NCBI GenBank assembly: GCA_036924285.1
Contig: JAYKYS010000002.1
Span: forward strand, 34,890,501 to 34,954,500
Direction of reading: 5' to 3'
Source of the DNA: Asterella californica
Taxonomy: Eukaryota; Streptophyta; Marchantiopsida; Marchantiales; Aytoniaceae
Length of the DNA: 64,000 nt
Positions 32,901-45,902 of the stretch are shown one piece after another. The position numbers and the translations under genes were made by a program. Under the pieces are notes generated by a model, which had not been told where the DNA came from, searched no databases, and saw nothing but the letters and a program-made list of their open reading frames with translations. How positions within the stretch are numbered: position 1 is the stretch's first letter; each line of letters starts with the position of its first letter.

Positions 32901-34676
32901 TTATATATGCAATACATTGTTCATTGGGTGTCATTTTCTTGTTATACATGTACTCACTCTCAACATTCTGTGCTCCGTAGATATTATGTTTGCTTCATAA
33001 GTTCATAGTGAAATATCGAGACATTGTCAACTATATTGCTATAATAAATGATCAATCAATGACAACATATTGCACCTTTACAAAGCTTTTCTTGTATTTG
33101 TGAGTGAAGACGAAGGGTGAAGGCACAAAAGCTGAAGAATTTGCTTTTAAAATCAGTATAGTTGCTTGCTAGGTATGAAGTTATATTTGTTAGATAAGAC
33201 GTCGAAAGTTCCTATGACTATCTAAAAACTGAAAATTTTAAACAACAAAGACAATGTATTGTCTCGGGGGTGTCAAATCCACTAGGCCCCATGTTGACAC
33301 ACTGAATTCTTTCCTACAACAAAATAGTTAATTAAGATCGCCATTCTTAACTAATCTAATCCCTTAAACGTTGAATAAGACTGTTTGCTAACCAAAACAA
33401 CTTCCATATTACGACAACTGCAACCAAAATATAGCTTGCAAACAACCTAACTAACCAGAACTAACTAACCAATTAAAGATCTTATAAACAAATCTTGGGT
33501 ATAGGTTTGAACAGGTTCACCTCAACACATAGAAAAAGTTGTAGATTGTATCTACTCTTACAAGCTCAACAGCCTTAGAAGTCATATGTTCACAACTCAC
33601 AACAGGAGCAGTTTCACTATAAATCCACTCTCACTGCTAAGCTAGTTCTAAATCACTATTAGGTCCAGTGAAAAATCTGTAGTAAGAGTCGAGACAAGAT
33701 CTATCGGATCGAACAACTTCTCGCTTACAAGCATTTACACACATTCAATGAGAACATGCTTTGACCCTTCTTTGCTTTCCTGGCTATGAGCCAACATGTA
33801 AATTAATATCTGACGATATGATTGAGCACAATGCACTTTTCATTTTCAATTCATAAACATTTAAATGCATTGCATCCATGCTCGACATCTCCCTTGTTGT
33901 GTCCCAAGCAACGACCCATGCTTCCGTTGTCTCTTCTACAATCAGTAGTTCCAACATATAACAACATCTAAGATATAAACATTACGTCTCACACTTCAAA
34001 CATTATGAGCCAACATCGATCATCTTCTTACTGCAGAAATTGCATCGTAATAGGTCCAACATCATGTATTACTATAAGATACAATTCATATCTTCATAAG
34101 TAAATATTTGCAAGCTACACTAGTATCCAAATGCTCTAAAATATATTCTAAGTTCTCTTTGTCCATGATATGGAGAAGAGTGGAAAAACCTCTGGAGTCT
34201 AGACCAACACATAACATTATGATGTGATGCGTTATCAAGTTGATCTCTCCTCCCACACTCTTTCTCAGCTAGAGCAAACACGCACTTCACGCTAGTCGCA
34301 AGCACACATTATTATTCTCCTACCACAACACTGCACTGATTTTCAATCCAACCACCATCTCAATCATACATTTGCAATCCGAACATCACATTTGTTCACT
34401 TGTATCGTGCTCACTCACACTATCATCCCATTGTTTAAATGAACGAAAATGGAGTAAAACAACATCCAATATGTTCAAATTTTGAATCTCATGATTGATT
34501 ACTACATCCATAATTCAAATGTGGTTTTTTACGAACTACAGTGCAGTAATATTTGACCATAACGTTAACTATGTGCACATTGTTGCGGTTATGGTAATAT
34601 TTATTAGATGCAATAAGTCGATAATCCATATTATGATATGAACGAATAAGCTGCATTATTATTAAGCTTATAATGT
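29916..34676. other. Long AT-rich intergenic region
   Basis: No recognisable gene over about 4.8 kb. It contains a perfect 12-bp hairpin TTATAAGCATAA / TTATGCTTATAA (32161-32172, 32182-32193) and a minus-strand open frame (30509-30895, 128 codons) that I cannot relate to any family and that has no supporting splice or codon evidence. 33,260-33,660 has the look of an old LTR, but no partner or coding part was found. Confidence 0.35.
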
Positions 34677-34770
34677 AAGCTTCCTTGCATATTCATCTCT
34701 TCCAAACTATGCAAAAAGCTTAAATTTATATCTTAACCTTTCGTCTTGGAAGGGTTAGGTTATAACTTAA
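34677..34770 (+). repeat. Double-hairpin repeat, copy iv (degenerate)
   Basis: The first hairpin has AAGCTT at both ends (34677-34682, 34715-34720) and inner arms TTGCATA / TATGCAA. The second (34720-34770) has arms beginning TTAAATTTATATC and ending GTTATAACTTAA that match at roughly 18 of 23 positions. Same design and orientation as copies i and ii. Confidence 0.65.
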
Positions 34771-36360
34771 ACCTTCCAAATTAAAAATATTTGTATTCGT
34801 GAGACACTGATCTTTATATCAAAGAAGTCACTTATGGTTTTTATATGACTGAAGTGAGCATGCATAATAAAGTGTACCAAGTGTAGCCTTTTAACTTTAG
34901 TGAAGTTTGACACAATCCTGTCCAGCAGTATTTTCACTGTATATTTTATATTAAATTTACTTTATATAGAACTTGGACACAAATATTGATTTGCAAATCT
35001 TGTCCAATCGTATTTTCTTCATGATTGTGTGTTTTACACTAAATTTTGCATTCAATTATTTTTTAAAGACTATTGTTAACCAATTACTGATGATTATTTT
35101 AGTTGTATGTAAACATTTTTTTTCTTTTCTCAGAAATGTAGTTTGGATGCATATTTATTTTAGTTTATTTTCCTCCTCTTTCCTAGAAGTGCAGTGTGGA
35201 TGCATATATATATATATATGCGCTTGTGTATCTGATATCTTGATGGTTTGTCTTCATGCATCGACGCTGTAAGATTACGCGCGGCCAAGACTTGACAGAG
35301 GAATAAAGAGAAATTAGGGAGTGTCAAAGTTAGAATCTTCTGAAAGATTCTAGACCCGCAAGAATGAGTTATGACTTTGACCAGACCTCGGCCAGTGTTT
35401 CATGCGGGCACCTCCGGAGGTACCCGCAGGAAAACACCGTGGGTTTTTTTCTTAAGGCTCTTTACTCGTTTTGTCTAACTTTTTTAATAGATTCTCCACT
35501 GTTGAGTAATTATCTTGAGTATACAAACTGAAAAAATTAGTGATAAAATCATGATGTCCAGTTACAGACGCGATTTAGAATGAGTCGCGCTTATATATAA
35601 AAATATATACAAAATTATCTGTGACAGTTTTAATTCCAGTTATCTCTCCGCTGTTGAAGAATATTTTCTCTTAACTTTTACACCCCTATTCCCTCTCTCC
35701 TCCTTTTATACGAGGAGAGGTTAAAATTGAACCAATGACTCTAATTATGTGTTGCATCGCGTCGCGTCGACTTCCGCCAAGTGTCATCAACCCATTTTCT
35801 CGTATTCGTTCACCCTCGATGTCACCGCGCCTATGGTCCTCCTATCGAGTTATTCTAGCGCTGGGTACATGATTATTGCAACGAGTGTGGTCACTGTGGT
35901 GTAGACCTAAGAATCGGTTCGCTGTGCAGCAGCTTCATGCTGTTGGCATTACTTTTGTCAGTTGGCAAAAAGAGGACAAGCTTAGATCAACGTTTATGCG
36001 CTGAGATACTGGAGGCTTCTCGAAAGATATCTTCAGCTTCTGATCCTCTGGGCAGTACTTCGCAATGCTGGCAGGCGGTGAATGAGAAATGTAGGAGCGG
36101 AGACGGTATGCTCGTTCCTGCGTGTTCATTGGGTTGACGTTGCTTTTTGTTTTTTGATCTGAATGTTGATCTGGATGTTAATATGTTCCTGCTGTGGTTT
36201 TCGAATCTGCTTATGATAGTTGTTTGGTTGCATAGGATCTGGAGAAATGCAAGCGCGGGTCATGGACTCTGCACCGTGTAAGGAGTCTTGACTGAAGAGT
36301 CTTATCGTAGATTGGAAAAGGACTAGCTAGACCAGGGGATTGAGGAGACGTAAAGGAACA
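34771..36360 (+). other. Upstream region of MTP5
   Basis: AT-rich, with an (AT)n run at about 35,204-35,217 and a strong palindrome, GCGGGCACCTCC / GGAGGTACCCGC (35403-35426). Around 35,940-36,110 the GC content rises and an exon-like stretch ends at a possible donor (GACG then GTATGC, about 36,107), which could be a 5' UTR exon of MTP5. No TATA box is assigned. Confidence 0.4.
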
Positions 36361-39300
36361 ATGACGACTCCATGGGAGAAGTTTCAAGGCAGTCTGCAGA
36401 TACCTACTGATTCAGGAGGGGCTTCGGGTTTTGAATCATTACCCCTGACTCCTCCACGAACTTTGCACGACCTTCGGCGGGCACACGATGAGACCCAATC
36501 TGCGTCTCCTCGCTTCAGCCCCATTCCACCAATCCATACTGAAAGGTCATTTTCTTTCCCTCAAGCAGGGCCATTTACTCCATCTCCACTGGGAGCTCCC
36601 GCACTCCGAACCCCGGGAGGAGAGCAGATGTATGGCAGGGTTCCCTCTAGCTCGCCCTCGCCTGTAGTCACTGCTGAAAAGGAGTATAGGGCAGTCCTTT
36701 CGCGCAACTCATCTTTCAACTATTCTTCTGATAAACTGAACCGATCTCCTCATGCTGGTGACAAGCCATCGATTCCTATCTTTACTAGAAATCATTCTTC
36801 AAAAGGTAGTCAGGCGAGAAATTTGTCCCTGACGAAGGAATCATTGGCTCCAAACTCGCTGAATCGATTGCTTTCTTTAGAAAAAGGTGAAAACTGGAAG
36901 TGGTCATCAAACAGCGACGAAGTGAGCAGGGATGACCTACTTGTGAGCAGTGAGGTGGAATATGAAATCGCAGCGAATAAGAGTCATCAGGATGCATCAT
37001 CTTTGTCTATCGGGAAAATTGTGAAGTATGGGAGCGCCTCCACCAAGAAGTTGCTCGTGCTGATTATTCTGAATTTCGCTTACTCTGCGACTGAGTTTCT
37101 CATTGGTCTTTTCACAAGCCAGATAGGTACACCTGACGACTTCCTCTCGAGTCTCATCCTTGGTTAGTGGAATGAGTTGTCCATTCAGGTCGCTGAAACC
37201 TGCACAAACACGCCACGATATGCAATCAGCGAGTTATAAGACAAGTTCTTAAATTTGCAATACATCAATTAGACAGTCAGCTCCGTTTGTAAGCAGTGGA
37301 ATTGGTCTTGCCACTTTAGTACGAAGCAAGTTCAGTATCATCCGGTGAAATCAGAGTTTACCTGTTTGTGATCTCAGAGTCACGTGTGCCTGGAGCGCCG
37401 GGAACTCTGAGATTGTAGGATGAACGGAAGAGTTGCTTAGTACGCGTCAGATATACTCGACTTATTGACTATAAAGTCCCTTCTGCCTTGTAGATCAGGT
37501 CTTCACTGAGTTTATGACACAGTAATTAGCAGTACTTTCCAGTCGTTTCCAGTCTTAACGACGAGTTGCCATCCTATTAATCCCAATTGACATTTCCCTT
37601 CTGCAGGGCTGGTTTCGGACTCGTTTCACTTGACATTTGGGTGTGGAGTGCTAACTTTTTCTTTAGTGGCCATGGTCCGATCGAAGAAAACTCCTGACAA
37701 CATCTACACTTATGGGTGTGTGGTTCTGCACCTTGTCTCGTTTCAGCTTCTTCATGTATCGGGATCACGCCATGATACGAGTTTTTTTTGCATGTTTGTG
37801 TGTCATACGTTCATTCCATCAGCTCCCCTGTATTGACGGTTCATGTGATCAATGTATGCTTAGTTCACTTCAGATGCGTTAGGAGGATCGCATACATCAG
37901 GTTGAAGTCCATATAGTTTAGGTCTTTTATACTGCTCTCCACACCAAGGGGTCCTTACTCTGGAAAAGTGCTATACATTCCCAACTCCCTGTGCCCAGTT
38001 AGAAATTTCCTCTAAATAGACATGCTCAGTTTTAGCATACATTGAACCATCCACCCCCACCCAACCCCCCTCCTGTGCATCATGTGCACTCATGAGACTA
38101 TTAGCGATACATTTGTCCTTCTCTTTCTCAATCTTCCAGTGGTAAGTGTTCTGCGAGTTGAATGTCGCTAGCCTGTCTGCAGTGTAACTCCTAGATTTCT
38201 GGCATGAAGCAAAACCCAGAAAAACATCACGCCTATTGAGGACGTGGAGATCACTATTAATCGATTTCGTGTCGTGATGATCACTTTCCAGGTATAAGAG
38301 GTTGGAAGTACTCGCAGGATTTACGAATGCGGTGAGTCATTTTCTGCTGTTTCCAAACATCCAGAAGGGATCTTTTCAGTGGCCAGGGTCAAAGATAGAA
38401 GGGTAGAATCCTGTTACGTGGTATTTTCCGGCTGGGTTAAGCCTGCGGAATGACCTTTTCCATGCTACAATATCTCACTATCAACTGGCTCGTAGCTGGA
38501 TAATGAATATGGAAAACTCCATGCAGTTTATCTCATGTACTTCTTATTAGCCAAAACAAACCTGCTAGGGGTTTAGAGGGGATTTTAGAGCGTAGCATTA
38601 GCTTAAGGGTGCACGAAGGATTTGTTTATGAGGCAAGTCATTCTGTTGCAGGTCTATCCAGGATAACACTGGAAGCTGTCTGTGTTGGACATGTGGGTGA
38701 GCAGCTCTTTCTTTTATTTTTATCCTTCTCCCTCGCCGTGGAGGCGCTTCACGCTTTTGTACAAGACGAGTCGGAGCACAAGTAAGCCGAACGATTCTCT
38801 GTCTTTACGATTCTGAAACAGTTTGTGTCAGAAAAGAATAAACTAGTGCAGCATTTAAGCCTATTCTACCAGAGATTCTAGGATCAGACTCGCTAATCAT
38901 AGAAAGGTGACGCGTATTGTTTTCAGTTTCTTTGGTTTCACTATCAGCTTCTGTGGTAAGTAGTAGTCTCCGCACGAGTCTTCTCACGTGCATTCTGTTT
39001 TTGCAATGGGACAGGCATTATTTGATCATTTCAGCGGTGTCAAATTTGACTGTGAACCTTATAGGAGTTTGGTTCTTTCGCAGTTATGCCCGCGTTCGTG
39101 TCGGTATTATACTTCGCCCTTTACCACATAATGCATCTGTTGATCTATCCGTTGTGTTTTTTTCATTGAACTGATCGTAACATTTCGATGTCTAATTCTC
39201 TCTCAGCTGTTATCGGCATGTTGTTCCACACGTCCCATCTTATTCCGTATCCTACTTGCGAACGAGATATATGGTCTAATATTTCATTCCGTGAATTACA

Positions 39301-40608
39301 GTTTACAGGAAAGCCGAGGACATTAACAATCATTCAATCTGTTTGCATGTGCTTTCCGATTCCATCCGGAGGTAAAGTTACGGTGCTGGGAACTTCGTTT
39401 TTGTCCCTGTAGAATAAAGCTGCGTGTCGATCCGTAAGATGCCATATTTATACGTACCTTGACGTTGTAGTACACGAGAAGAGATCCGATTGAAGTTCAT
39501 GGGATAGTTGTCCAAGCAGTACTTTTGCACTTGTACGTTACTTGTTTGCAGTAATCGTCAGGGATTATACCCAATGAATGGCTTCATTCTTTTTCTATAA
39601 TTGGTGCTGTCGACCAAGATTCTGTCACATGTCTTGATTAGGGAGTGCTTGCCTTCTCCATTTATGCAGTGCCGGAGTAGTCCTGGCGTCATGGCTCTTG
39701 ACACTCGGGTAGGTGGTTCTGAACGCCTATTTTGTTTTATAAAGACGAAGAGCTTTCTTTCATTTACCTGCGGTTCCTTGCTTCATCATTAGTTAACTTT
39801 GCTGTTCGTTATTGGTTGTGTGTGGGTAGAAGTTGTTCTTTTCTCCACATATGGGAACATATTTGATTTTATGAGTGAGTTCGCAGGGTCAAATATGCAG
39901 AAACATTGTGTCTTGGTCTAGTGGCAGTTGCAGTCTTCTCAACAACCATGCCACTTTTCGTGGCTTCTGGTGGAGTCCTTCTCCAGATGGCACCCTCAGG
40001 AATTTCGAACTCCGCTCTGATGAAGTGCCAACGACAGGTTTCGTACTTACTCGCTGTTTTGAACGTGCCGGAGCTTTGTGTTTGGAAGTGTTGCTCGCAA
40101 TATGGAAGAGACTCCCTTCTGTGACACTCGGTGATCTGTGAGATAAGTAACTTTTCATCCAGGTTTCTTGCCTGGTATGTCAGACGAGGGAAGAAACTGA
40201 GACGTGCGTCGGTGCAGGTTTTACTGCTGCAGGAGGTGGTAGATTGCTGCAACGCTCGTTTTTGGGATATTGTTCCTGGTGCCGTGGTTGGCACTTTAGT
40301 TCTTAAGGTACTTCTTGGATTTATCGCTGTTATTTCGTCTGATCTGCTGGATGCTGCCCCGTGATTGGACGAGTTAGTTATACGGATCTATCCTTCGAAC
40401 ATTTTCACGGGTTGATGATTACGTTGGTTTCCATGTAACAAGGACTTTGGAGGTAGGCACAAGAATCTGGCGAAGCGTGAATTTATTTCTTGTGATATGG
40501 CAGGTGAAGCCTGATGCCGACGAACAGAAAATCTTAAAACATGCCCACAGTATTTTCAACGACATTGGAGTCAAGGATTTGACAATTCAGATTGAGCTTC
40601 AGTCCTGA
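36361..40608 (+). CDS. MTP5: MTP5-type cation diffusion facilitator (zinc transporter), 10 exons
   Basis: Exons with GT-AG borders and consistent phase: 36361-37126, 37607-37715, 38292-38331, 38705-38781, 39015-39103, 39302-39371, 39670-39708, 39887-40037, 40233-40307, 40504-40608 (TGA). They encode about 506 residues: a Ser/Pro-rich cytosolic N-terminus of about 220 residues, membrane segments LLVLIILNFAYSATEFLIG, LTFGCGVLTFSLVAMV, the YGYKRLEVLAGFTNA signature, LFLLFLSFSLAVEAL, HYLIISAVSNLTVNLIGVWF, VVLASWLLTLG and a C-terminal domain. The TM2 site reads H-LTF-G rather than HxxxD, while the TM5 site HVLSD is intact. In Arabidopsis, MTP5 works as a Golgi zinc carrier subunit partnered with MTP12. 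About seven residues usual between exons 8 and 9 were not found, so a small exon or altered splice may be missed. The start is the first ATG in frame. Confidence 0.92.
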
Positions 40609-43325
40609 GAAGGCTGCTGCCAGAGCGTGGTGTCGAGATTATTCGGCTCCGATTCTTGAAATATATCGGATCGTGAATCCTTGCCATGCATAGAATTTAC
40701 CGTCAAAAGAATAGGTAACAATCTTTCTCAGTGAAAGGGGTCAGGTTATACAGGCTTGTACGCTCCGAAGGTTTTAAACTACTAAACCGTGTACTCAAAT
40801 GCGCTAGTATTCCAGATGCTTCCTCAGGCTACCCTCCGTTTCGTCATCCTTCTGTCGGACTTCTTCTGGCGTATTTATGCGTCCAGAATTTTCGTGCTTC
40901 GTTTCTAAATTGTATGGCGGACGCTTCACCGGACTTGGGATAAGTCCGATGAAGCGAACTCAATTGCAGTTCGTTGTTCTAGTAGTGACAAGTCTTGTTG
41001 AGAGGTCCTTTCATGTCCGGGTGCATTCTCGTGGGAAGTGAATGCCTGTAGCTGTTGTTTATCCAGCTGTATTTGGTGACCTCGCTATTGTAGGTGCAAA
41101 GTAGAGAGAATATTCCTTGACGTAGACGCTTGTAAATGCTTCATGTTAACTCGCATTTTTGAAAGTCACAGTTGTTTCTCCCCAAGTTTGCGAATGGCGT
41201 CTGTTGTCCTCAAATTCCGAAGACGCCCCTTTTTATCTGCAAGTAACGAAGTAGTCAAATCGGACATGATACCCCTGACTTCTACAAACAAATTACTGCC
41301 TACAGTCCCGTCGGACCGGCGGTTTTGGGGAGAGTTCAGGCCTTCGCGGATTTACGAGGTGTCACTTCGGCGGAACACCCTCTATTCGCTTCTCATATCC
41401 CAGCGACTTCTGTATAATCGTTTTCATCTGCGAACACGGTTAGTTGCCATTGTTCGTGTGCACTACGGTAAATAGATGTTTCGTCTAAAGTACGAACATG
41501 ATATAAAGGTTCCTGCCCTCCCAGAGTCTTTCTTTTGCTTTTTAGCAGTCACGGAACGCAGAAAAAATGGAAATTAACTGAAAGGAAATGAAGTGATCCT
41601 CATTAGGTAATGGTGTCCGACATGCGAATATTGAATTTAAACCCCCGGTACGGACATAAAAGCATGAAAAGGAATATAAATTTCCTTCACTCGCAGTGTA
41701 CTATGAGACTAAAGAAAAGATTCTCTTCAGTTAAAAAAACCTTAAAATTTTCATATGAACATTTCTTAGTAAGTTGTTTGTTTTGAGATCATCACAACTC
41801 GAAAGCTAGTGAAGAGCTCTAATTTGAATCTTATTTCGCAGATTTCATATTGGGATGAGATATTATTATGATGTAATTTTTTGATGAGGATTAAATTTAT
41901 TAGGTTTTTAAAAGCGAACCCGCAGAATGTGATCTACTGCGTTACCAGGACCACTTGTAGTCACACCGGCGGTTTAAGCTTTTGAAAAGCTTTGTATTTT
42001 GTGTTGGACTTGTAATCAATCAGAATTAGTATTGACAGAGAACGTAAAGAATAAACGAACCGTGAAGGCTATACTTTTTCTTCCTTTCATACCCATGTAT
42101 GTGGTTAAAACCCCTGGCGTGGGTCTAGAAGCGAGGAAAGGAATATCCGTTTTCTTCTCAAAGCGTAATTTGTGATAGAATATTAAGTTCCAAGGAAACT
42201 TGAAAGAATATACGTTCTTGTTCTCCAGAATTTATTTCTCTACGAATAAAGACTTTCAAATATTATATATTCTCTTTTCAATATACCGAGTAAAGTCGAA
42301 GGAAATTAAAATTCCGTATATGGAAGAGTAAAGTAAAGAAAAAGGTAAAGAAAAAGGTAAAGAAAAAGCAGTTTGACTGTTTTTAGTTTCCCAAGATCAA
42401 CTATGTGATTAATTTCCGACTATTTTAGTCACTAACTCGCCTTTCACCAATTTTAACAAACCATTTACCAGCCATGGCAATGGTTCCACTTGGTAGTCAG
42501 AGGTTTGTCGGAACGTTCACGATCTGCTAGAATTTTGGACTCTGGAGTAATCTGGTCTTCCAAGTTGTTTAGTACTCGGATGTAATTGACTTCTTGTCCT
42601 TAGCGGTTGGTCTGTCCATTACTTTCATCTTCCCTCTCTCCACAAGGCTGGTGAAGATTTCTTGTGAACGTCTCCGCAATATCTTCTTAGGATTCCTTTA
42701 ATTTGCCTTCCGGTTCTTCCTGCTTGGTATGCTTTTTCTGATGGCTTCGTAAGGTCTTGCAGTACCTTCGTCATGATTTCTGCGTTGGCTCCGTGTTGTT
42801 CTCCTTGTGCGTGTCCTTGTTCTCTTTTTCTTGGACGTTTATTCCTTATTCCGATTGACCACTCGTTTCCATAGTATGTTCTCATCGCAGTGAAACTGTG
42901 GATGCTATCGGAAGTTTCAAGTCATTCTAGGCACTCACATAGACTGGCTTCGTCCCCTTACCGGGATCTCCTCCTGCCAGTTACCGCATTCGGCAGATAG
43001 TACGGCTCGTGAAAGTCGACGTCAGGCCAGAACTTGACTCCACCAGATTGTTCCAGAGGAGAAGGCGGATGAAGATGTTTCTGACGCGTTTCCTTTCCGT
43101 ATCGCTTAAGTCGAGTCGTGTCAACGTCCTAACGAGCATTCTCAATCTTTTCCCTTCCTCTGTCAAAGCCGAGACGTTCAGAACTTCAGAATTCAAACCA
43201 AGAAGGCGTACCCCATCAGCGCAAGCTAATTCACAGCAGTAGTTTATTTTCAAGAGATATTCCGTTTGAATAGAAGATGCTAGAGTCAAAAAGCTATAAC
43301 ACTATGTTCTTCAGAGTAAATGTTT
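40609..43325. other. Intergenic region downstream of MTP5
   Basis: No recognised gene. A short tandem array of the 12-mer GTAAAGAAAAAG (three units) lies at about 42,333-42,369. Minus-strand open frames at 42625-42885 and 42981-43289 are not recognised; the second (VLNVSALTEEGKRLRMLVRT, ending near a possible donor) has some protein-like character but no family match or gene model. Confidence 0.35.
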
Positions 43326-44505
43326 GTTCAGTTTATGTAGTGATGTATAGTAAAAGAAGAGAGAATCGATGCAAGAGTATGTGTAGTTAATTGTTTATTG
43401 AATAATGAGATAAGAGTTCCATAGGTCAGATATTTATATTTTGATACAAGGGCAGGCTAGGCTTGTCAAAGGGCACGAGCCCAAATATCTTGAACTAGTT
43501 GTTGTACTGAAGTTCACACTTAGACAGCTTAATTCTAACACTCTTACTCAACAACTAGTTGTTGCATACTAAATTTTTAATCTTAGTCTTGGTAGGAGGT
43601 AGATCAATTTTGGAGCCGATAGGTCCTTAGTTAAGACATCTGCTATCATTTCTTGAGTAGGACAGTACTTTACTATCTTGGATATAACTTAGTCTTTAAT
43701 GAAGTGATACAGAATATTTATATGTTTCGTCCTGTCATGGAACTTGGATGTTTCTTCGCACTCTGGTTATCACAATACAAAGTAGTAGTCTCATTCTCAG
43801 CTAATCTGATATCAGCTAAGAGTTGAAGAAGTCATATTGCTTCTGAAGAACATGTCTTGAACGTCATATACTCAGCTTCAGTACTGACTGTTCATTGAGA
43901 ATAGATGAAACAATTTTCAGAAGTTGAACATCGTGACTCGATGTGATCTATCCAGTCATCATCAATGTAGTCGAATAGAGAGATTGGTTGAGACTGAGTG
44001 TTTGCATTTTAAATATTGATCTAAAGTAACCTTGATAGAACAAATTGTGTGCTTTATGGTGGTGATGTGTTTCAATCCTGGGTTACTCATGTATTGAGAT
44101 AATACACTAATGTCAAAGGTTAGATCAGGACGAGTGCAAACATCGGCTTAGTTGATCGAGCCTCTTGCCTTGATCGAGCCTATGGATAAGAAGCACGCTG
44201 CACCTTCTCTTCATAAGAAAGGGGACCATCTTCAGTTGAGAACTTTTCTCCTCAGGTCAAAGATGTACTAACAGGTTGACAATTCTGTAGGCAATTCTGT
44301 AGACAAACTGGAATAACTTTTGGGTCAGATATAAAGTTTGACTGAGCCTGATCCATCCTTCTGTTCTGTTTCGATTAATCTCTATACTCAAAACAATAGT
44401 GGAGATTATGGATGTCATTCATCTTGAACTTTGCGCTAAGGTTACATTTTACTTATGTAAGAATATTTCGCTGATGCTTGCTATGATGGTGTCTTCAACA
44501 TAAAG
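43326..44505 (-). mobile_element. Decayed Ty1/copia pol with a putative 3' LTR
   Basis: Read on the minus strand with many stops and frame changes: RT active-site region LYVEDTIIAS (about 44,500), LSAKFKMNDIHNLHYC, then VCTRPDLTFDISVLSQYMSN (about 44,080-44,140), RNase H STEAEYMTFKTCSSEA (about 43,880) and LLADIRLAENETTTLYCDNQ (about 43,800), MIADVLTKDLSAPKLIYLL (about 43,620). This is the RT to RNase H order of copia elements. A candidate LTR start, TGTTAGAATTAAGC, lies at about 43,540; its end near 43,326 is uncertain. Too decayed to be functional. Confidence 0.82.
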
Positions 44506-45676
44506 TGAATGAATAGCTAGATGAATCATCTTTACGGTAAACCTGTCTTCGCGGTCAGTTCACTCCAACGTTCTGAGGAGCAATACATCCATTCACTTTC
44601 ATTCCTTCTAAACTACACAGTTTAGCGTAATTAGTGTTACGTACTAAAACTATTTTCCCGAGCCTGTTTCTGAAAGGGGTACGAGTAAATAGTGCTACCA
44701 ACATTAGTTCTTGACTGCCACTATTTCAGAGCGAATCAGTAACACTGTTTGGTGTACACGTAATAAGGTTGAGTAGCGATGACGCTGGACTGATTGAGTA
44801 TGCAATGGTGAGAAATTCGCGACCGATTGACTATCGTCAAGTCAGACTTCTGCTTAGAGTAGCGCAAATCAGTTGGCAGTTGGAACCCCTTTCTTCCTGA
44901 ATTCTCGAATTCATACGTATATTGTATATATGGCGTTGTTGAGAAAATTGTGACCATATGCACGTGGACACGGTGATGTCAACGAGCACTGCGACTGGAA
45001 CCGAATTCATATATATATGTACCTCCTCTGCGTAGAAGAAACGCAAAAGGAGCTAAGCTATAGCTAATGAAGTTCGTGCCCGCTCGTACTACTAACTTGC
45101 TAATGCACGTCTCGTAGGAGGTAAGTCAGCAATACGTACTTGACAAATTAAAGCAACGGCCTTTCATGGCCAGCTTCCAGGTCTCGCGATCGCTCGTCGA
45201 CTCATGCAGAGGCGGACGTAGAAGGAAATCACCTCCACAGGGAGATCTAGAAGCCTTGCTTGTTCAGCCTAGCTGCTACGTTCAAGGTAGATCTTTTCTT
45301 CTGTGTTGCACTCATTCTTGTTCGGCAAGCTCTGTTGCTCACTGCCACATGCAAGTTTCCTGAGTCAGAAAGTGAAAATAGAAATCTTGACGATTCTTCA
45401 TGTGGTTATATAAAGTAAAGACAATATGTGTGATAATGATATAAAGTCTCGTTCCCTTGATGTCAGGGAGTCAAAGTCAATCCGCGATCCGTCACCACAG
45501 TTTAGCGTTATACCCGCGAGGGGAAGGAAAACCAAGTCCATCGCCGTTTCGCCGTTCAGAGTCTGGACCCTGGAGCCTTTTCTCGGCCGGAACAGATCCC
45601 GAGGGGGCGAATCACGTCACCTATCTATGCCTGTCTGTCCATGCCTCCTAGTCCAATCGAGGCATGTGCTGCGGTC
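44506..45676. other. Region upstream of the EF-hand gene
   Basis: No gene recognised. 45,440-45,660 is GC-richer than the surroundings and is likely promoter sequence of the gene that follows. Confidence 0.35.
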
Positions 45677-45685
45677 TATATAAGA
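45677..45685 (+). promoter_or_regulatory. TATA box of the calmodulin-like gene
   Basis: CTATATAAG within a GC-richer stretch about 220 bp before the ATG, which leaves room for a 5' UTR of about 190 nt. Confidence 0.6.
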
Positions 45686-45902
45686 GAACAGTTCCGACAG
45701 AAGGATCATTAGCTTCAGGTACCGGTTTCTAACATTAGCTTCATTCAGCGCTGGACTGAAGTACTAGTTGTGCTAGTTACGATTTGTCGTCTGATTTGAG
45801 GTCTACAGCACTTTCATACGACAACTTCACTTGTCGATTGTTAGCAGGAATTCGAAGATACATTACAGTAGCTTGAAGAATACCAGCCTTGAGCTCATCA
45901 TC

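Noticed and set aside
42981..43289. Minus-strand frame with VLNVSALTEEGKRL as a gene exon
   Set aside because: Some protein-like character and a possible donor, but no partner exons or family; too weak to annotate.
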